Assembly (NCBI GenBank): GCA_035651455.1
Contig: DASRFR010000003.1
Location: forward strand, 62,001-126,000
Direction: 5' to 3'
Source: DASRFR01 sp035651455
GTDB lineage: Bacteria > Acidobacteriota > Terriglobia > Terriglobales > Acidobacteriaceae
Length of the DNA: 64,000 nt
Shown here: in pieces, positions 52,666 to 61,968 of the stretch
Layout: each line of letters starts with the position of its first letter
Numbering within the stretch: position 1 is the first letter of the stretch
Position numbers and translations under genes: made by a program
Notes under the pieces: generated by a model
Databases searched by the model: none
What the model was told of the DNA's origin: nothing
Seen by the model: the letters and a program-made list of their open reading frames with translations, nothing else

Positions 52666-54720
52666 TTACCACACCCTGCAGGCGTTCTCCGCGACCATGG
52701 GTTGTCCTGCCTTGCAGCCCCAGGTCTTCTGGAATTCCGGCATGTTCTGCACCACGCCATCGGTGCGGTACTTGCCGGGCGAGTGGGGATCGATCGCGAC
52801 GAGCATGCGCGAGAATTCCGGGCGCCGGTTCTCGCACCAGATACGACCGAAGCTCAAGAAGAAGCGTTGCTCGGCAGTGTAACCCTCGATTTTTTGAGAT
52901 TTCTGCTCGGGGGTAAGGCTGTTCATCAGAGCCATTAGCGCGATGCGGGCGCCCCCGTTGTCGGCGGTGTTCTCGCCGAGCGTCAACTTGCCGTTAAGCT
53001 TCTGGTCGTCCACGGCAACGAAACTGCCGTATTCGTTGGCGACGCAACCGGCACGCTTTTCAAACTCGGTCCCGTCCTGTGTCGTCCACCAATCGCGCAG
53101 GTTGCCCTGGGGATCGAACTTGCGCCCCTGATCGTCGAAACCGTGCGTGAGTTCGTGCCCAATCACGGCACCGATGCCGCCAAAATTCACCGCATCATCT
53201 TTGCTCTTATCGAAGAAGGGAGGCTGCAGAATGCCCGCCGGGAAAACGATTTCGTTGCGTGAGCCGTTGTAGTAGGCGTTGACGGTGGGCGGCGTCATGC
53301 CCCATTCCTTGCGGTCGAGCGGCTTGCCGATCTTGGCAATCTGGCGCTTGGACTCGAAATCATTTGCGCGAAAGAAATCGCCGAGGAGATCGCCGCGTTC
53401 GATGGTGAGCTTGGTGTAATCGCGCCAAACGTCGGGATAGCCGATCTTGTTGCGAATGGCCTGAAGCTTGATCTTGGCCTGTTTCTTTGTGTCTTCGGTC
53501 ATCCAGGGAAGATTCTTGATGTCCTGATCGAGCGAATTCTCCAGAGCGTCGACCATTTTCAGCATGCGCTGCTTGCCTTCAGTGCCGAAGGTCTGGTCGA
53601 CATATTTTTGCCCGAGTGCTTCTCCCAGCGCGTTGTCGGTGGATTCCACGCAGCGCTTCCAGCGGGGCTTGATCTCGGTTTGCCCTGTCAATTGCTGCCG
53701 CATCTTGAAGTTCTCGTCGACGAAAGGTTTCGAGAGCCAGGGAGATGCGGAATGCAGCAGATGCCAGGTCAGGTAAGTCTTCCAAGCGTCCAAGGGCTCG
53801 CTGTCGATGACACCGTTTACCTGTTTGAAGAACTCGGGGTTGCTGACGTTGAGTTCCGTGAAGGCAGGCGCGCCCACGGCTGTGAAATATCGTTCGAGAT
53901 AGAAATTGGGAGCCAGCGCCACCGCTTGTTCACGGGTCATTTTATGATCGCGGTTCTTGGGATCACGGCGCATGGTCCGATCCATGGAAGCCTTAGCTAG
54001 CGCCGTTTCAATGCGCAAGACGGTCTGCGCGGAGGCGGCAGCCTGATCGGGCGCCTGGCCGGCCAGCTTGAACACGTTCGTGGCATACTCCACAAAATAA
54101 TTGCGAACCTTAACTTTTCCCTGGTCTTCGTCCTTGATGTAGTAGTCGCGATCGGGCAGCGAGAGCCCGCCCTGGTCGATGTAGGCAATGACCATGCCGG
54201 CGTTGTGGAGGTCAGAATTCGAAAAGAAGCCGAACAAGGGATTAGGGCCGATCATGTACGCGTGCGCGATGGCCTCGATCAGTTCGCCTTTGTCCTTTAC
54301 AGCGGCTACGCGGGCCAGTTCGGGCTTGAGCGGATCCAGACCCTTGGCGTCGACTGACTTCTCGTCCATGCAGGATTGGTAGTAGTCGCCGATTTTCTGT
54401 TCGACGGGCGAGCGACTCGGATTGTCGGCGGATGCCGCTTCTAGAATGTTGCGTAAGATCGCCAGATTGCGCTCTTCCACTTCAACGAAGCTTCCCCACT
54501 CAGGCTGGTCGCCAGGAATGGTGGTGTTCTTCATCCAATTGCCGCAGGCGTACTGGTAGAAGTCGACGCAGGGATCGATGGACTTGTCGATATTGTCGAT
54601 GCTGAAGGTGCCGGAGGACTGAGAATTTCCAGTTGAGGATGCCGGGGTGGAGTTGGTTTGGCTGAACCCGGAAAAGCAGAAGAACAGAACGCATAACGGC
54701 AGGAACCGGAAAACGCGCAT
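52666..54720 (-). CDS. M13-family metalloendopeptidase (neprilysin/PepO-like)
   Basis: A secreted zinc peptidase of 684 residues from the ATG at 54720, set by GAGG six bases before; an upstream in-frame ATG at 54732 is weaker. MRVFRFLPLCVLFFCFSGFSQ is a signal peptide. The M13 N-terminal domain starts at SIDPCVDFYQYACGNWMKNT. The catalytic domain has NAYYNGSRNEIVFPAGILQPPFFD, the zinc motif HELTH near residues 522-526 (GAVIGHELTHGFDDQG), and the third ligand in GENTADNGGARIA. The C-terminal NMPEFQKTWGCKAGQPM is conserved. It degrades small peptides in the periplasm. Confidence 0.95.
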   Translation of the reverse strand: MRVFRFLPLCVLFFCFSGFSQTNSTPASSTGNSQSSGTFSIDNIDKSIDPCVDFYQYACGNWMKNTTIPGDQPEWGSFVEVEERNLAILRNILEAASADNPSRSPVEQKIGDYYQSCMDEKSVDAKGLDPLKPELARVAAVKDKGELIEAIAHAYMIGPNPLFGFFSNSDLHNAGMVIAYIDQGGLSLPDRDYYIKDEDQGKVKVRNYFVEYATNVFKLAGQAPDQAAASAQTVLRIETALAKASMDRTMRRDPKNRDHKMTREQAVALAPNFYLERYFTAVGAPAFTELNVSNPEFFKQVNGVIDSEPLDAWKTYLTWHLLHSASPWLSKPFVDENFKMRQQLTGQTEIKPRWKRCVESTDNALGEALGQKYVDQTFGTEGKQRMLKMVDALENSLDQDIKNLPWMTEDTKKQAKIKLQAIRNKIGYPDVWRDYTKLTIERGDLLGDFFRANDFESKRQIAKIGKPLDRKEWGMTPPTVNAYYNGSRNEIVFPAGILQPPFFDKSKDDAVNFGGIGAVIGHELTHGFDDQGRKFDPQGNLRDWWTTQDGTEFEKRAGCVANEYGSFVAVDDQKLNGKLTLGENTADNGGARIALMALMNSLTPEQKSQKIEGYTAEQRFFLSFGRIWCENRRPEFSRMLVAIDPHSPGKYRTDGVVQNMPEFQKTWGCKAGQPMVAENACRVW

Positions 54721-54807
54721 GGATGACCTCATTTCAGTGAGACGGATGATTCTAGGCCAATGACGTTAGACGGGCAACGAGGGCGAAGGTGAGACAAGAA
54801 GGCCGCG

Positions 54808-54813
54808 TATAAT
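54808..54813 (+). promoter_or_regulatory. Possible -10 box (TATAAT) upstream of thiC
   Basis: An exact TATAAT lies 39 nt upstream of the chosen thiC start. No good -35 is present at the right distance. This is a weak candidate. Confidence 0.3.
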
Positions 54814-54846
54814 GAGCTTCAGATAATGGAAAGCGAGGATGTGGTT

Positions 54847-56343
54847 ATGTCCGCGACCAACGGAATGCCTGCCGGCAAAACTCCCGAGAACGGTACCCAG
54901 ACAGTCCCAACGAATGGCAATGGCAGTTACCCCGTTCCCAGGCCCCGGGCGGAATGGCTGGAGCGCCGCAAAGCAGAGATTAGCGACGGCAATTTTTCGC
55001 AAATGCACTATGCGCGGCGAGGAGTCATCACCGAGGAGATGCAATACGTGGCGCTCCGCGAAAAGCTGGCGCCCGAGCTGGTGCGCGATGAGGTGGCGCG
55101 GGGGCGCATGATCATCCCCGCGAACATCAATCATCCGGAACTCGAGCCCATGTGCATTGGCGTGGCCTCGCTGTGCAAGATCAACGCGAATATTGGGAAT
55201 TCCGCGGTCAGCTCGAATATTGAAGAAGAGCTGAAGAAGCTGCACACCTCGGTTCATTACGGCGCGGATACGGTCATGGACCTCTCGACAGGCGGCAACA
55301 TTCATGAGATCCGCGAAGCTATCCTGCGGCATTCGCCGGTTCCGATCGGCACTGTGCCGATCTATGAAGCCATCTCACGCGTGAAACGGGTGGAAGACCT
55401 GAATGCTGAGGTGATGCTTGAGGTGATTGAAGAGCAAGCGGCGCAAGGCGTGGACTACATGACCATCCATGCGGGCGTGCTCATTCAATACCTGCCGCTG
55501 GTATCGAAGCGGATCACAGGCATCGTCAGCCGCGGGGGCGCAATCCTGGCGCAGTGGATGGCGCATCATCACAAGCAGAACTTTCTGTACGAGCGCTTCG
55601 AGGACATGTGCAAGATCCTGAAGAGATATGATGTAAGCTTTTCGCTCGGCGATGGCTTGCGTCCGGGTTGCATTGCCGACGCCAGTGATGAGGCACAGTT
55701 TGCGGAATTGAAGACGCTCGGCGAATTGACCAAGAAAGCGTGGGAACACGATGTGCAGGTCATGATCGAGGGCCCGGGCCACATTCCGATCGACAAAATT
55801 AAGGAGCAGGTGGACAAGGAAGTGGAGTACTGCTACGAGGCTCCGTTCTACACGTTGGGCCCGCTGGTGACCGACATCGCCCCCGGATACGACCACATCA
55901 CCTCAGCAATCGGCGCCGCGATGATTGGATGGCATGGCGCGGCCATGCTGTGCTATGTGACGCCCAAAGAGCACCTGGGCCTGCCGAACGAGAAAGACGT
56001 AAAGGACGGCATCATTGCCTACAAGATTGCGGCCCATGCCGCAGATGTCGCGCGGCACCGGCGCGGGGCGCAGGATCGCGACAATGCGCTCAGTTACGCG
56101 CGATACACGTTCGATTGGGACAAGCAGTTTGCCCTGTCGCTCGATCCGGAGACGGCGCGATCCATGCACGACGAAACGCTCCCCGATGACTATTACAAAG
56201 AAGCGGCGTTCTGCTCCATGTGCGGGCCCAAGTTCTGCTCGATGAACTACTCCAGCAAGATAGACGAATACAACAAAGCGGTACATGGGCTGGAGAAGAA
56301 GGATTATTCCGACCTGGTGGAAAAACTGGTGACTCTGAAGTAG
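54847..56343 (+). CDS. thiC: Phosphomethylpyrimidine synthase (radical SAM), thiamine biosynthesis
   Basis: Makes the pyrimidine (HMP-P) of thiamine from aminoimidazole ribotide. The ATG at 54847 with GAGG nine bases upstream gives 498 residues; an upstream ATG at 54826 adds seven. Family markers are RRGVITEEMQYVALREK, GRMIIPANINHPELEP, GADTVMDLSTGGNIHEIRE, the TIHAGVL stretch, YDVSFSLGDGLRPGC, EGPGHIPIDKI and the C-terminal cluster motif CSMCGPKFC (CxxCx4C). The N-terminal 40 residues are low-complexity and not conserved. No TPP riboswitch is evident upstream. Confidence 0.96.
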   Translation: MSATNGMPAGKTPENGTQTVPTNGNGSYPVPRPRAEWLERRKAEISDGNFSQMHYARRGVITEEMQYVALREKLAPELVRDEVARGRMIIPANINHPELEPMCIGVASLCKINANIGNSAVSSNIEEELKKLHTSVHYGADTVMDLSTGGNIHEIREAILRHSPVPIGTVPIYEAISRVKRVEDLNAEVMLEVIEEQAAQGVDYMTIHAGVLIQYLPLVSKRITGIVSRGGAILAQWMAHHHKQNFLYERFEDMCKILKRYDVSFSLGDGLRPGCIADASDEAQFAELKTLGELTKKAWEHDVQVMIEGPGHIPIDKIKEQVDKEVEYCYEAPFYTLGPLVTDIAPGYDHITSAIGAAMIGWHGAAMLCYVTPKEHLGLPNEKDVKDGIIAYKIAAHAADVARHRRGAQDRDNALSYARYTFDWDKQFALSLDPETARSMHDETLPDDYYKEAAFCSMCGPKFCSMNYSSKIDEYNKAVHGLEKKDYSDLVEKLVTLK

Positions 56344-56399
56344 ACGTCAGGCTTAACGCTTCGGTCGCGTGGGCAGGGCCGGTCCAAATGAACAACCGG

Positions 56400-57047
56400 T
56401 CAAGAACGAAAATCGGCAACACCGTCCCATACCAGTTGCACGGCGATGGCGAGGATAAGGAAGCCGAATATCCGGTTGATGGCGCCCGCAGCCGTGGGAC
56501 CTAGTTTGGCAACCATCGGTCCACCCAGCCAGAGAAACAGGTAAACCACGAGTCCGAGCGCGACGATTCCAATGATCATTCCGACATAAGCGGACATGCT
56601 GTCCGCATGCGCAGCAATGCCCATCACAACTCCGATCGAGCCCGGCCCCGAGAGCATGGGCATCGCCATCGGAGTTAGGGAAAAATCTTCTTTTGTGCTC
56701 GCATCGTGACTCTCCTCGGCCGTGATCCGGCTCGTGCCCGTCACCATTCCCCATGCGGTGTTGGCCACGATCAAACCTCCGGCAATTTTCAGCACGGGCA
56801 GCGAGATCCCAAAAAAATTGAGCACGAAACGCCCGAACAGCATAAAGACTACGAGAATCGCAATCACGTAGACGGCTGTCTTCAGGGCTTCGCGGTTGCG
56901 ATCGCGAAGGGTGTACCCGGCGGTGAGTGCGAAGAACATGGGCACGCCGCCGAACGGATTAACAATAGGGAAAAGCGCGAGGAATGTGGCCGTCGCGGCG
57001 GCCGGAAGTGTGCGAAGAAGATGTTCAACCGCTCGCGCGGCGTTCAT
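56400..57047 (-). CDS. MarC-family integral membrane protein
   Basis: A 215-residue inner-membrane protein with six helices: TATFLALFPIVNPFGGVPMFFALTAGY carries the MarC signature NPFGxxPxF, then AVYVIAILVVFMLFGRFVLNFFG, LKIAGGLIVANTAWGMV, and a loop-rich middle before SMSAYVGMIIGIVALGLVVYLFLWLGG. Despite the name, MarC proteins have no shown role in multidrug resistance; their substrate is unknown. It ends convergently with thiC (57 nt apart). The frame is intact and of usual length. Confidence 0.92.
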   Translation of the reverse strand: MNAARAVEHLLRTLPAAATATFLALFPIVNPFGGVPMFFALTAGYTLRDRNREALKTAVYVIAILVVFMLFGRFVLNFFGISLPVLKIAGGLIVANTAWGMVTGTSRITAEESHDASTKEDFSLTPMAMPMLSGPGSIGVVMGIAAHADSMSAYVGMIIGIVALGLVVYLFLWLGGPMVAKLGPTAAGAINRIFGFLILAIAVQLVWDGVADFRS

Positions 57048-57168
57048 GGTGAAGGGAAAAGCTCCGTATGGCTGCAGTCTGTTCTTGCAGCCTGGGTCAT
57101 GATACGGGCAGGATTACGGTTCTCGCAATGATGTAACGGTCTCGAGCAGCTTACCTGTGAGCCGGCCC

Positions 57169-58473
57169 TCAGTGCAGATCCGAATAGTGTTTTATCCCGT
57201 CGCTAGCGATGGCGGTGGGCGCGGGTTGCGGCTGATGGAAGTAGTGAATGATGACCTCGTCGCTCCCATCCTCACTATGGAAGACTTTTGAGGTTAAATT
57301 TGCCGGGTGCACGTGTTTCGCTATGGCAGAAGCAAATCGCGAGTGCACGACATCGGCACGAGACGCAGAAGCGGATTCGCCCGAGCTAGCAACCTTCATT
57401 GCGGGAGCGGGGGGCGAAACCGGCCCTTCAGCATTGGAAGTGGCGGCACTACTATTCGAGGCGTGGACGAACGGAACTTGCTGACGCGCGCCTTGGGATG
57501 CCCCGACGATTTCGGCGGGTAACGGGGAGCGGGTGTGCAGCAGTGAACCGGTGAACAACGCGCATACCGCGAGAATGCCGAATGCCAGCGCACTATCCCA
57601 AAACCCGCTGCGTGTAGGCGGCCGGCGCAGACGAAACGTGTGCGATGAGAGCCTGCGCGGTTCTATGGGCGGCGGGATCATAATCTTCGGCAGCGAGATT
57701 TTGGCAGAACCTTTTGTCCTACGCAACCACCAAGGGCGGTTGGCATAGTATCTCAAGTTGCGGTAGTTGGCTGCGGTGGCGTATTTAGCCCGGCGCAGTA
57801 ATAGCTGAAACTGTGCGGCAGCCCTCGCAGGCCATGCAGGACGATAGTGGCGGGCCCTCGCGAGCCGATTACCGAGACGAAGGCCTGAAACCCACAATCG
57901 TGTCCGCGCGATGTATGGCGTCGTGTCGGGCAGTCGCAGGTGCGGCAATTGCGGTCGTGGCACGCGGACGCGCGGCAACCGTACGCGATTGAACTGTGGC
58001 CTGGGAATTCGGAATTTTTGGCGCGGCATTGCTGGAAGCTGAGGTAACCGCCACAGGCGCACTCGGGAATGCAGGTTTTCGACGTGTTGTCTCAAACGTG
58101 CCCCTCGGAGCCACGATGGAAGCGAAAAGAGAACGGCGTCCTCATAAAGATAAACTTCCGGGTCGCCATCGGGCTTCCCCTGCGAATCAGGCGGCACACC
58201 TTGCGTATGGGATAACGGCTCGCGCGGCGAGTCGTCATTCAAGTCCACTTTTTCAGTGGAGAGCTGGCCGCTGTTGCTCAACATGGCGCTGGCAAACGAT
58301 AAGGCTTCGCTTGGAGTGCATTGTTCCAGTCGGATTTCCAAGTCGGCCGGCCGTGCAGGCGCGAGATCTCCCGGCCGCATGGTTTCAACCTCGAAACCAA
58401 GCGTCTCAAGGCGTGCCCTAAGTTCGGACGGATTGTCTTCCGGGCGGGTGAAGATGCGCGCCAAAGGCATAGG
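57169..58473 (-). CDS. Proline/arginine-rich protein with one transmembrane helix, lineage-type N-terminal domain
   Basis: A protein of 434 residues from the ATG at 58473 (MPLARIFTRPEDNPSELR). The open frame extends to 58629, but the added 52 residues are low-complexity. A short N-terminal alpha/beta module (RARLETLGFEVETMRP, ADLEIRLEQCTPSEALSFAS) is followed by a basic Pro-Arg-Leu repeat region (FRIPRPQFNRVRLPRV, RVPRPQLPHLRLP), a tract of Tyr/Arg/Trp, one membrane helix (FWDSALAFGILAVCALFTGSLL) and a Ser/Ala/Pro linker. The N-terminal module recurs in Acidobacteriota, as I recall. No function is assigned. Confidence 0.62.
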   Translation of the reverse strand, partial: PMPLARIFTRPEDNPSELRARLETLGFEVETMRPGDLAPARPADLEIRLEQCTPSEALSFASAMLSNSGQLSTEKVDLNDDSPREPLSHTQGVPPDSQGKPDGDPEVYLYEDAVLFSLPSWLRGARLRQHVENLHSRVRLWRLPQLPAMPRQKFRIPRPQFNRVRLPRVRVPRPQLPHLRLPDTTPYIARTRLWVSGLRLGNRLARARHYRPAWPARAAAQFQLLLRRAKYATAANYRNLRYYANRPWWLRRTKGSAKISLPKIMIPPPIEPRRLSSHTFRLRRPPTRSGFWDSALAFGILAVCALFTGSLLHTRSPLPAEIVGASQGARQQVPFVHASNSSAATSNAEGPVSPPAPAMKVASSGESASASRADVVHSRFASAIAKHVHPANLTSKVFHSEDGSDEVIIHYFHQPQPAPTAIASDGIKHYSDLH

Positions 58474-58688
58474 TCCCTCGGGGTCGGCGCAATCGACTTT
58501 AGAATCAGGAGAACCAGTCTGGAACGCGAGGAAGTGCTTGCGCCGGTGCTGCTTCTTGGAAGACGCAACAGGAGGGAAGGGTTTTCTGGCGCGGCGATAA
58601 ATTTCCGGATCAGGTTCGCAGGTCCGCACAGAAGCGCCGGGCCGGACCCATCGGAGCTCTGAATGTAACGAGCAGGACCGTCCCGCTG

Positions 58689-60869
58689 CTATCGATAGCT
58701 TCCCAGCACCTTCGCGGCTCGATTCAGGGCATTGCTGAGCGCTGAAAGTTGTTCCCAGGTACGGTCGAGGTCGTGCCTACCGATAGCCTCGTTGACACCA
58801 GGAATCACCACCGCCGCATAGCCGGTATATTCTCCGGGAGCATATATGGCGTGGTGGTACCAGGGCCGATGGGGCAATCCTTCAGGAATCATGAGCGCGC
58901 GCTCGGCGGAACGCAGGGCTTGATTTAGCTTCTCGGAGTTCGCTGGAACCTTGTTCTGCCGTTCAAGGATCTTCGCCCCTGCCTCCTGGAAGCGGCGTGC
59001 TGCGTCGGTTGCTGCCGTGAAACTAGGTACACGAGGGCCAAACTCGGATTCCGCCTTCTTCCTACTGGCATCGATATAGAGCGCCACTTCCTTCCCATAT
59101 TCCTCATAATCAAAGGGCAGAACGTCGCAGTCTGCCAACCGGATGGCCTCCAGACCATAAACGCGGGCCATTTCCTGTTCAAGGGTAAAGTCTGGGTCAG
59201 CAAATTTCTTGAACCAATTGAAATTGTCAAAAACGGAGTGGTACACGCCATAGGACCCACTGGACCCGACGTCGGTGGACGGCACCCCCAAATGCTGCAG
59301 AAAAACGGTGTAGTCAGAGCCGCTGCCAAGGTCGCCTACCGGTGCGTCGGGCTTCGCTTGCGCGTTCGGAACCCGCTTGGTATCGCCAATGGCGTCGGTC
59401 GGTATTTGGGTGTTGTCGGCGCCGGGCTGCGCCGCTTTTCGCCAGTTTTCGTAAACTGTTCCACCCTTTGGGCTGGCTACAACTTTGGTGATGTCGCGGA
59501 GGAATTGTTTCAAGCTAGGAACTGAAGACGCGCCAAACTTGGGTCCCGAGACCGCTACATCGACGTTGAGATAAGCGGCTGCGTTGGCCAGTTCTTTGGC
59601 GTGCTGCTCGCCCCACTCGCTCGATCCAATCAGTCCGAACTCCTCCGCATCCCAACTACCGAAAACTATGGTCCGCTTTGGCTTCCATCCCGACTTAAGC
59701 AGTTCACCGATTCCGTGTACGGCTTCCAGCATGGCCGTGGTTCCGCTGTTTGGATCTACCGCACCGTAAATCCAGGCATCGCGGTGATTGCCGGCGACCA
59801 CCCACTCGTCAGGAAATTCACTGCCTGGCACGCGCCCGATCACATCCCAAATGGTGCGAAACGCGTAATCCTGTTTGAGGTGCAGCTTCACTTTCACGGG
59901 TCCGGGACCCACGTGATACGTGAATGGCAATGCTCCTTGCCAGTCGCGCGGCGATTCCGGCCCTCCGAGGTGCTCGAGAATCGGAGAAGCATCGCCCCAG
60001 GAAAGCGGGGTCGAGGGAATCCTCGGCATTTGCGCCGAGCGTTCCGGGGAGACACGCTCGGAGTCGGGCAGACCGGGCAGAGAAGCCACTCCGGGCGTAG
60101 TTGGGTCGCCGGCAAACTCAAACATGTACCCGATGGAGCCGCGCTGTACGCTACTCGCGGGACGCCAAGGGCCTTTCGGGTATGGGTCGCCGCGGAAAAA
60201 ACCGTCGTCTTTGGGATCGGAGTAGATAATCAGACCCGCCGCACGCCGCTCCTGTGCGATGAATGCCTTCACGCCTCGGAAGTTTTGACCGTAGCGCACG
60301 ATCACAATGCTGCCGCGCACGTTTACCTTCATCTGATCGAGTTTCTGGAAATCTTCCGGCGTGCCGTAATTTGCGTACACGACATCAGCTTCGACGTCGC
60401 CGGAAGGCGACATACCGTTGTAAGCCGTGACCACACGCGGATCATCCTCGAAGGGATCGCCGTCGACGTGCTCGCGCTGTGGGCCGTGCATCTGGACGCC
60501 ATCCGGGGCAGTCACGTCGACACTGATCTCGGCGGGATAATTGATCCAGGTTCGGTACTCGACGATCTCGGTCTCAAGCCCGGCCTCACGAAACTTTCCG
60601 GCAACGTATTCGGCTGTAGCTTTGTCTTCCGCGGTACCCGCCAGGTGTGGGGCTTGAGTCAGAGCACGCAGATGCGCTTCCGCGGATTTAGGGTCAGGCA
60701 CGGCGAGAAAGCGTTCCTCGACGGCGTTTTCCGCGTGTGCATCGTGGAAACCGAAGATCGAGGCGGGGGCGTTGCCGGACTGTCCGGAAGATTGTGCGAC
60801 TGCCTTGGGATCGGACGAACTGGAGAAAAGAAGAGTGAGAACAAGGACGGCCGGAAGAAGGAGTTTCAT
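58689..60869 (-). CDS. M28-family metallopeptidase (glutamate carboxypeptidase II/PSMA-like)
   Basis: Secreted two-zinc peptidase of 726 residues, start preceded by AGGAG. MKLLLPAVLVLTLLFSSSSDPK is a signal peptide. The protease-associated (PA) domain follows (NVRGSIVIVRYGQNFRGVKAF). The M28 domain contains NHRDAWIYGAVDPNSGTTAM, with the His and Asp zinc ligands, then FGSWDAEEFGLIGSSEW, with Glu as general base and zinc ligand, and HSVFDNFNWF with the last His. The C-terminal helical TFR-dimer domain (DAARRFQEAGAKILERQNKV) completes the PSMA-like architecture. It probably trims peptides in the periplasm. Confidence 0.93.
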   Translation of the reverse strand: MKLLLPAVLVLTLLFSSSSDPKAVAQSSGQSGNAPASIFGFHDAHAENAVEERFLAVPDPKSAEAHLRALTQAPHLAGTAEDKATAEYVAGKFREAGLETEIVEYRTWINYPAEISVDVTAPDGVQMHGPQREHVDGDPFEDDPRVVTAYNGMSPSGDVEADVVYANYGTPEDFQKLDQMKVNVRGSIVIVRYGQNFRGVKAFIAQERRAAGLIIYSDPKDDGFFRGDPYPKGPWRPASSVQRGSIGYMFEFAGDPTTPGVASLPGLPDSERVSPERSAQMPRIPSTPLSWGDASPILEHLGGPESPRDWQGALPFTYHVGPGPVKVKLHLKQDYAFRTIWDVIGRVPGSEFPDEWVVAGNHRDAWIYGAVDPNSGTTAMLEAVHGIGELLKSGWKPKRTIVFGSWDAEEFGLIGSSEWGEQHAKELANAAAYLNVDVAVSGPKFGASSVPSLKQFLRDITKVVASPKGGTVYENWRKAAQPGADNTQIPTDAIGDTKRVPNAQAKPDAPVGDLGSGSDYTVFLQHLGVPSTDVGSSGSYGVYHSVFDNFNWFKKFADPDFTLEQEMARVYGLEAIRLADCDVLPFDYEEYGKEVALYIDASRKKAESEFGPRVPSFTAATDAARRFQEAGAKILERQNKVPANSEKLNQALRSAERALMIPEGLPHRPWYHHAIYAPGEYTGYAAVVIPGVNEAIGRHDLDRTWEQLSALSNALNRAAKVLGSYR

Positions 60870-60966
60870 CGGGCTCCTGTAACCGATTTCACATTCCCAG
60901 GGTTGGGCACGCGCGAAGTTGTAGGTAAGTGGACGACAAGAGCGGCGATGGCCAGCGGAAATTCGC

Positions 60967-61464
60967 TCATTCCTGCGGCACCTGCAACGAGGTCAATGCC
61001 GCCAGGACAGAGTCAATGGGCGGCTGTTCGTCAAAAGAATAGATGTTACGGAATCGAATGGCGCCGCTTTTGTCGACGAGGAATATTGCCCGCTCGCTGG
61101 TGCCCGCATGCGGATCGTGCTCGCGAAAGACGCCGTACCTCCTGGCGACTTCGCCATGCGGCCAGAAGTCGCTGCAAAGAGGAAAATCGAATGGTCCAAT
61201 TTCGCGCTCCCATGCGGTGGTATTCATGATGGAATCGACATTGACGCCGACTACCTCGGCGGAGTGGCGCAGCAATTTGTCTCGCTCGGCCTGGTACTGC
61301 ACCATCTGGTTGGCGCTCACGGCTTCCCAGTTCGCAGGATAAAAAGCCAGCACGACATGGCTCTTCACTCGCTGCTCGGAGAGGCGAAAACGCTTCTTTA
61401 CTCCCCCGATCAACGCCGGCAAATCGAACTCGGGTGCCAGATCGCCGACTTGTGGGCCCGCCAT
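60967..61464 (-). CDS. Peroxiredoxin-fold protein lacking the peroxidatic cysteine
   Basis: A 165-residue AhpC/TSA-family fold: GDLAPEFDLPALIGG, then VVLAFYPANWEAVSANQMVQYQAE. In active peroxiredoxins the last stretch carries the peroxidatic Cys (as in PVCTDQM), but here Ser50 occupies that place. The only cysteine is Cys97, in FPLCSDFWPHGEVARRYGV. The C-terminus, ERAIFLVDKSGAIRFRNIY, is normal. The protein cannot use the standard peroxidase chemistry unless Cys97 substitutes. It is cytoplasmic (no signal). The start follows AAGGAG. It may be a sensor, a chaperone-like relic or another activity. Confidence 0.85.
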   Translation of the reverse strand: MAGPQVGDLAPEFDLPALIGGVKKRFRLSEQRVKSHVVLAFYPANWEAVSANQMVQYQAERDKLLRHSAEVVGVNVDSIMNTTAWEREIGPFDFPLCSDFWPHGEVARRYGVFREHDPHAGTSERAIFLVDKSGAIRFRNIYSFDEQPPIDSVLAALTSLQVPQE

Positions 61465-61629
61465 CGTGATGAAACTCCTTCGCCCGGCTTGGAGTCAAAG
61501 CAATGATTCTACTATCGGGGCGCCGCGGCACCCTTACGCCTGAGCAGAAAAGAAGTGCGGAACCAGGAGAAGGGTTCAGCGAGCAGAAGAAAGTGAGAAA
61601 TCGAGAGCGCAAGGGCGAATGGGAGTGGC

Positions 61630-61653
61630 AGGCCTCTTCTAGACACGAGGCCT
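61630..61653. repeat. Short inverted repeat downstream of the small membrane-protein gene
   Basis: AGGCCTC and GAGGCCT form a 7-bp stem with a 10-nt loop. It lies 58 nt after the minus-strand gene that ends at 61711. There is no T-run, so it is only a weak candidate terminator or incidental palindrome. Confidence 0.3.
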
Positions 61654-61710
61654 TGCCTCTCACAAGAAACTCGCTCGAAATGGGGCTTTCGGGCGAGGGC
61701 TAGAGCTTGT

Positions 61711-61968
61711 CTACGCGGCTAGGCTGGTGTCAACTCCGGAACCGAGTTGTTTCACCTGCTTGTTGTAGACCCCCATGATCAGGATCGACGGCGCCCACTG
61801 GCCCACGAACAGGGCCCATTCGTCTTGTCCTACAATTTTCAGGGTTGCTGACGCTGCCATGCAGCCCAGCGCAGCAAATAGATAGGCACTCGACGGCAGT
61901 TTCGACGTTTGTGCTTCAATGGACCCGGTCACACGATCTTCCGAGCGGCCTCTACTGTAAGTCTCCAT
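61711..61968 (-). CDS. Small membrane protein of unknown function
   Basis: An 85-residue protein, start preceded by AAGGAG. A hydrophilic N-terminus (YSRGRSEDRVTGSIEAQ) is followed by two hydrophobic segments: YLFAALGCMAASATLKIVG and ALFVGQWAPSILIMGVY. A two-helix membrane topology is predicted. The pattern is of the kind seen in small acidobacterial membrane proteins. No enzyme motif. It is transcribed alone between the peroxiredoxin-like gene and the secreted multi-domain protein, all on the minus strand. Confidence 0.65.
   Translation of the reverse strand: METYSRGRSEDRVTGSIEAQTSKLPSSAYLFAALGCMAASATLKIVGQDEWALFVGQWAPSILIMGVYNKQVKQLGSGVDTSLAA

Noticed and set aside
59601..61229. Long plus-strand open frame (about 542 codons)
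   Set aside because: It is antisense to the M28 peptidase and to part of the peroxiredoxin-like gene, both of which have clear family motifs. The translation has no family features.
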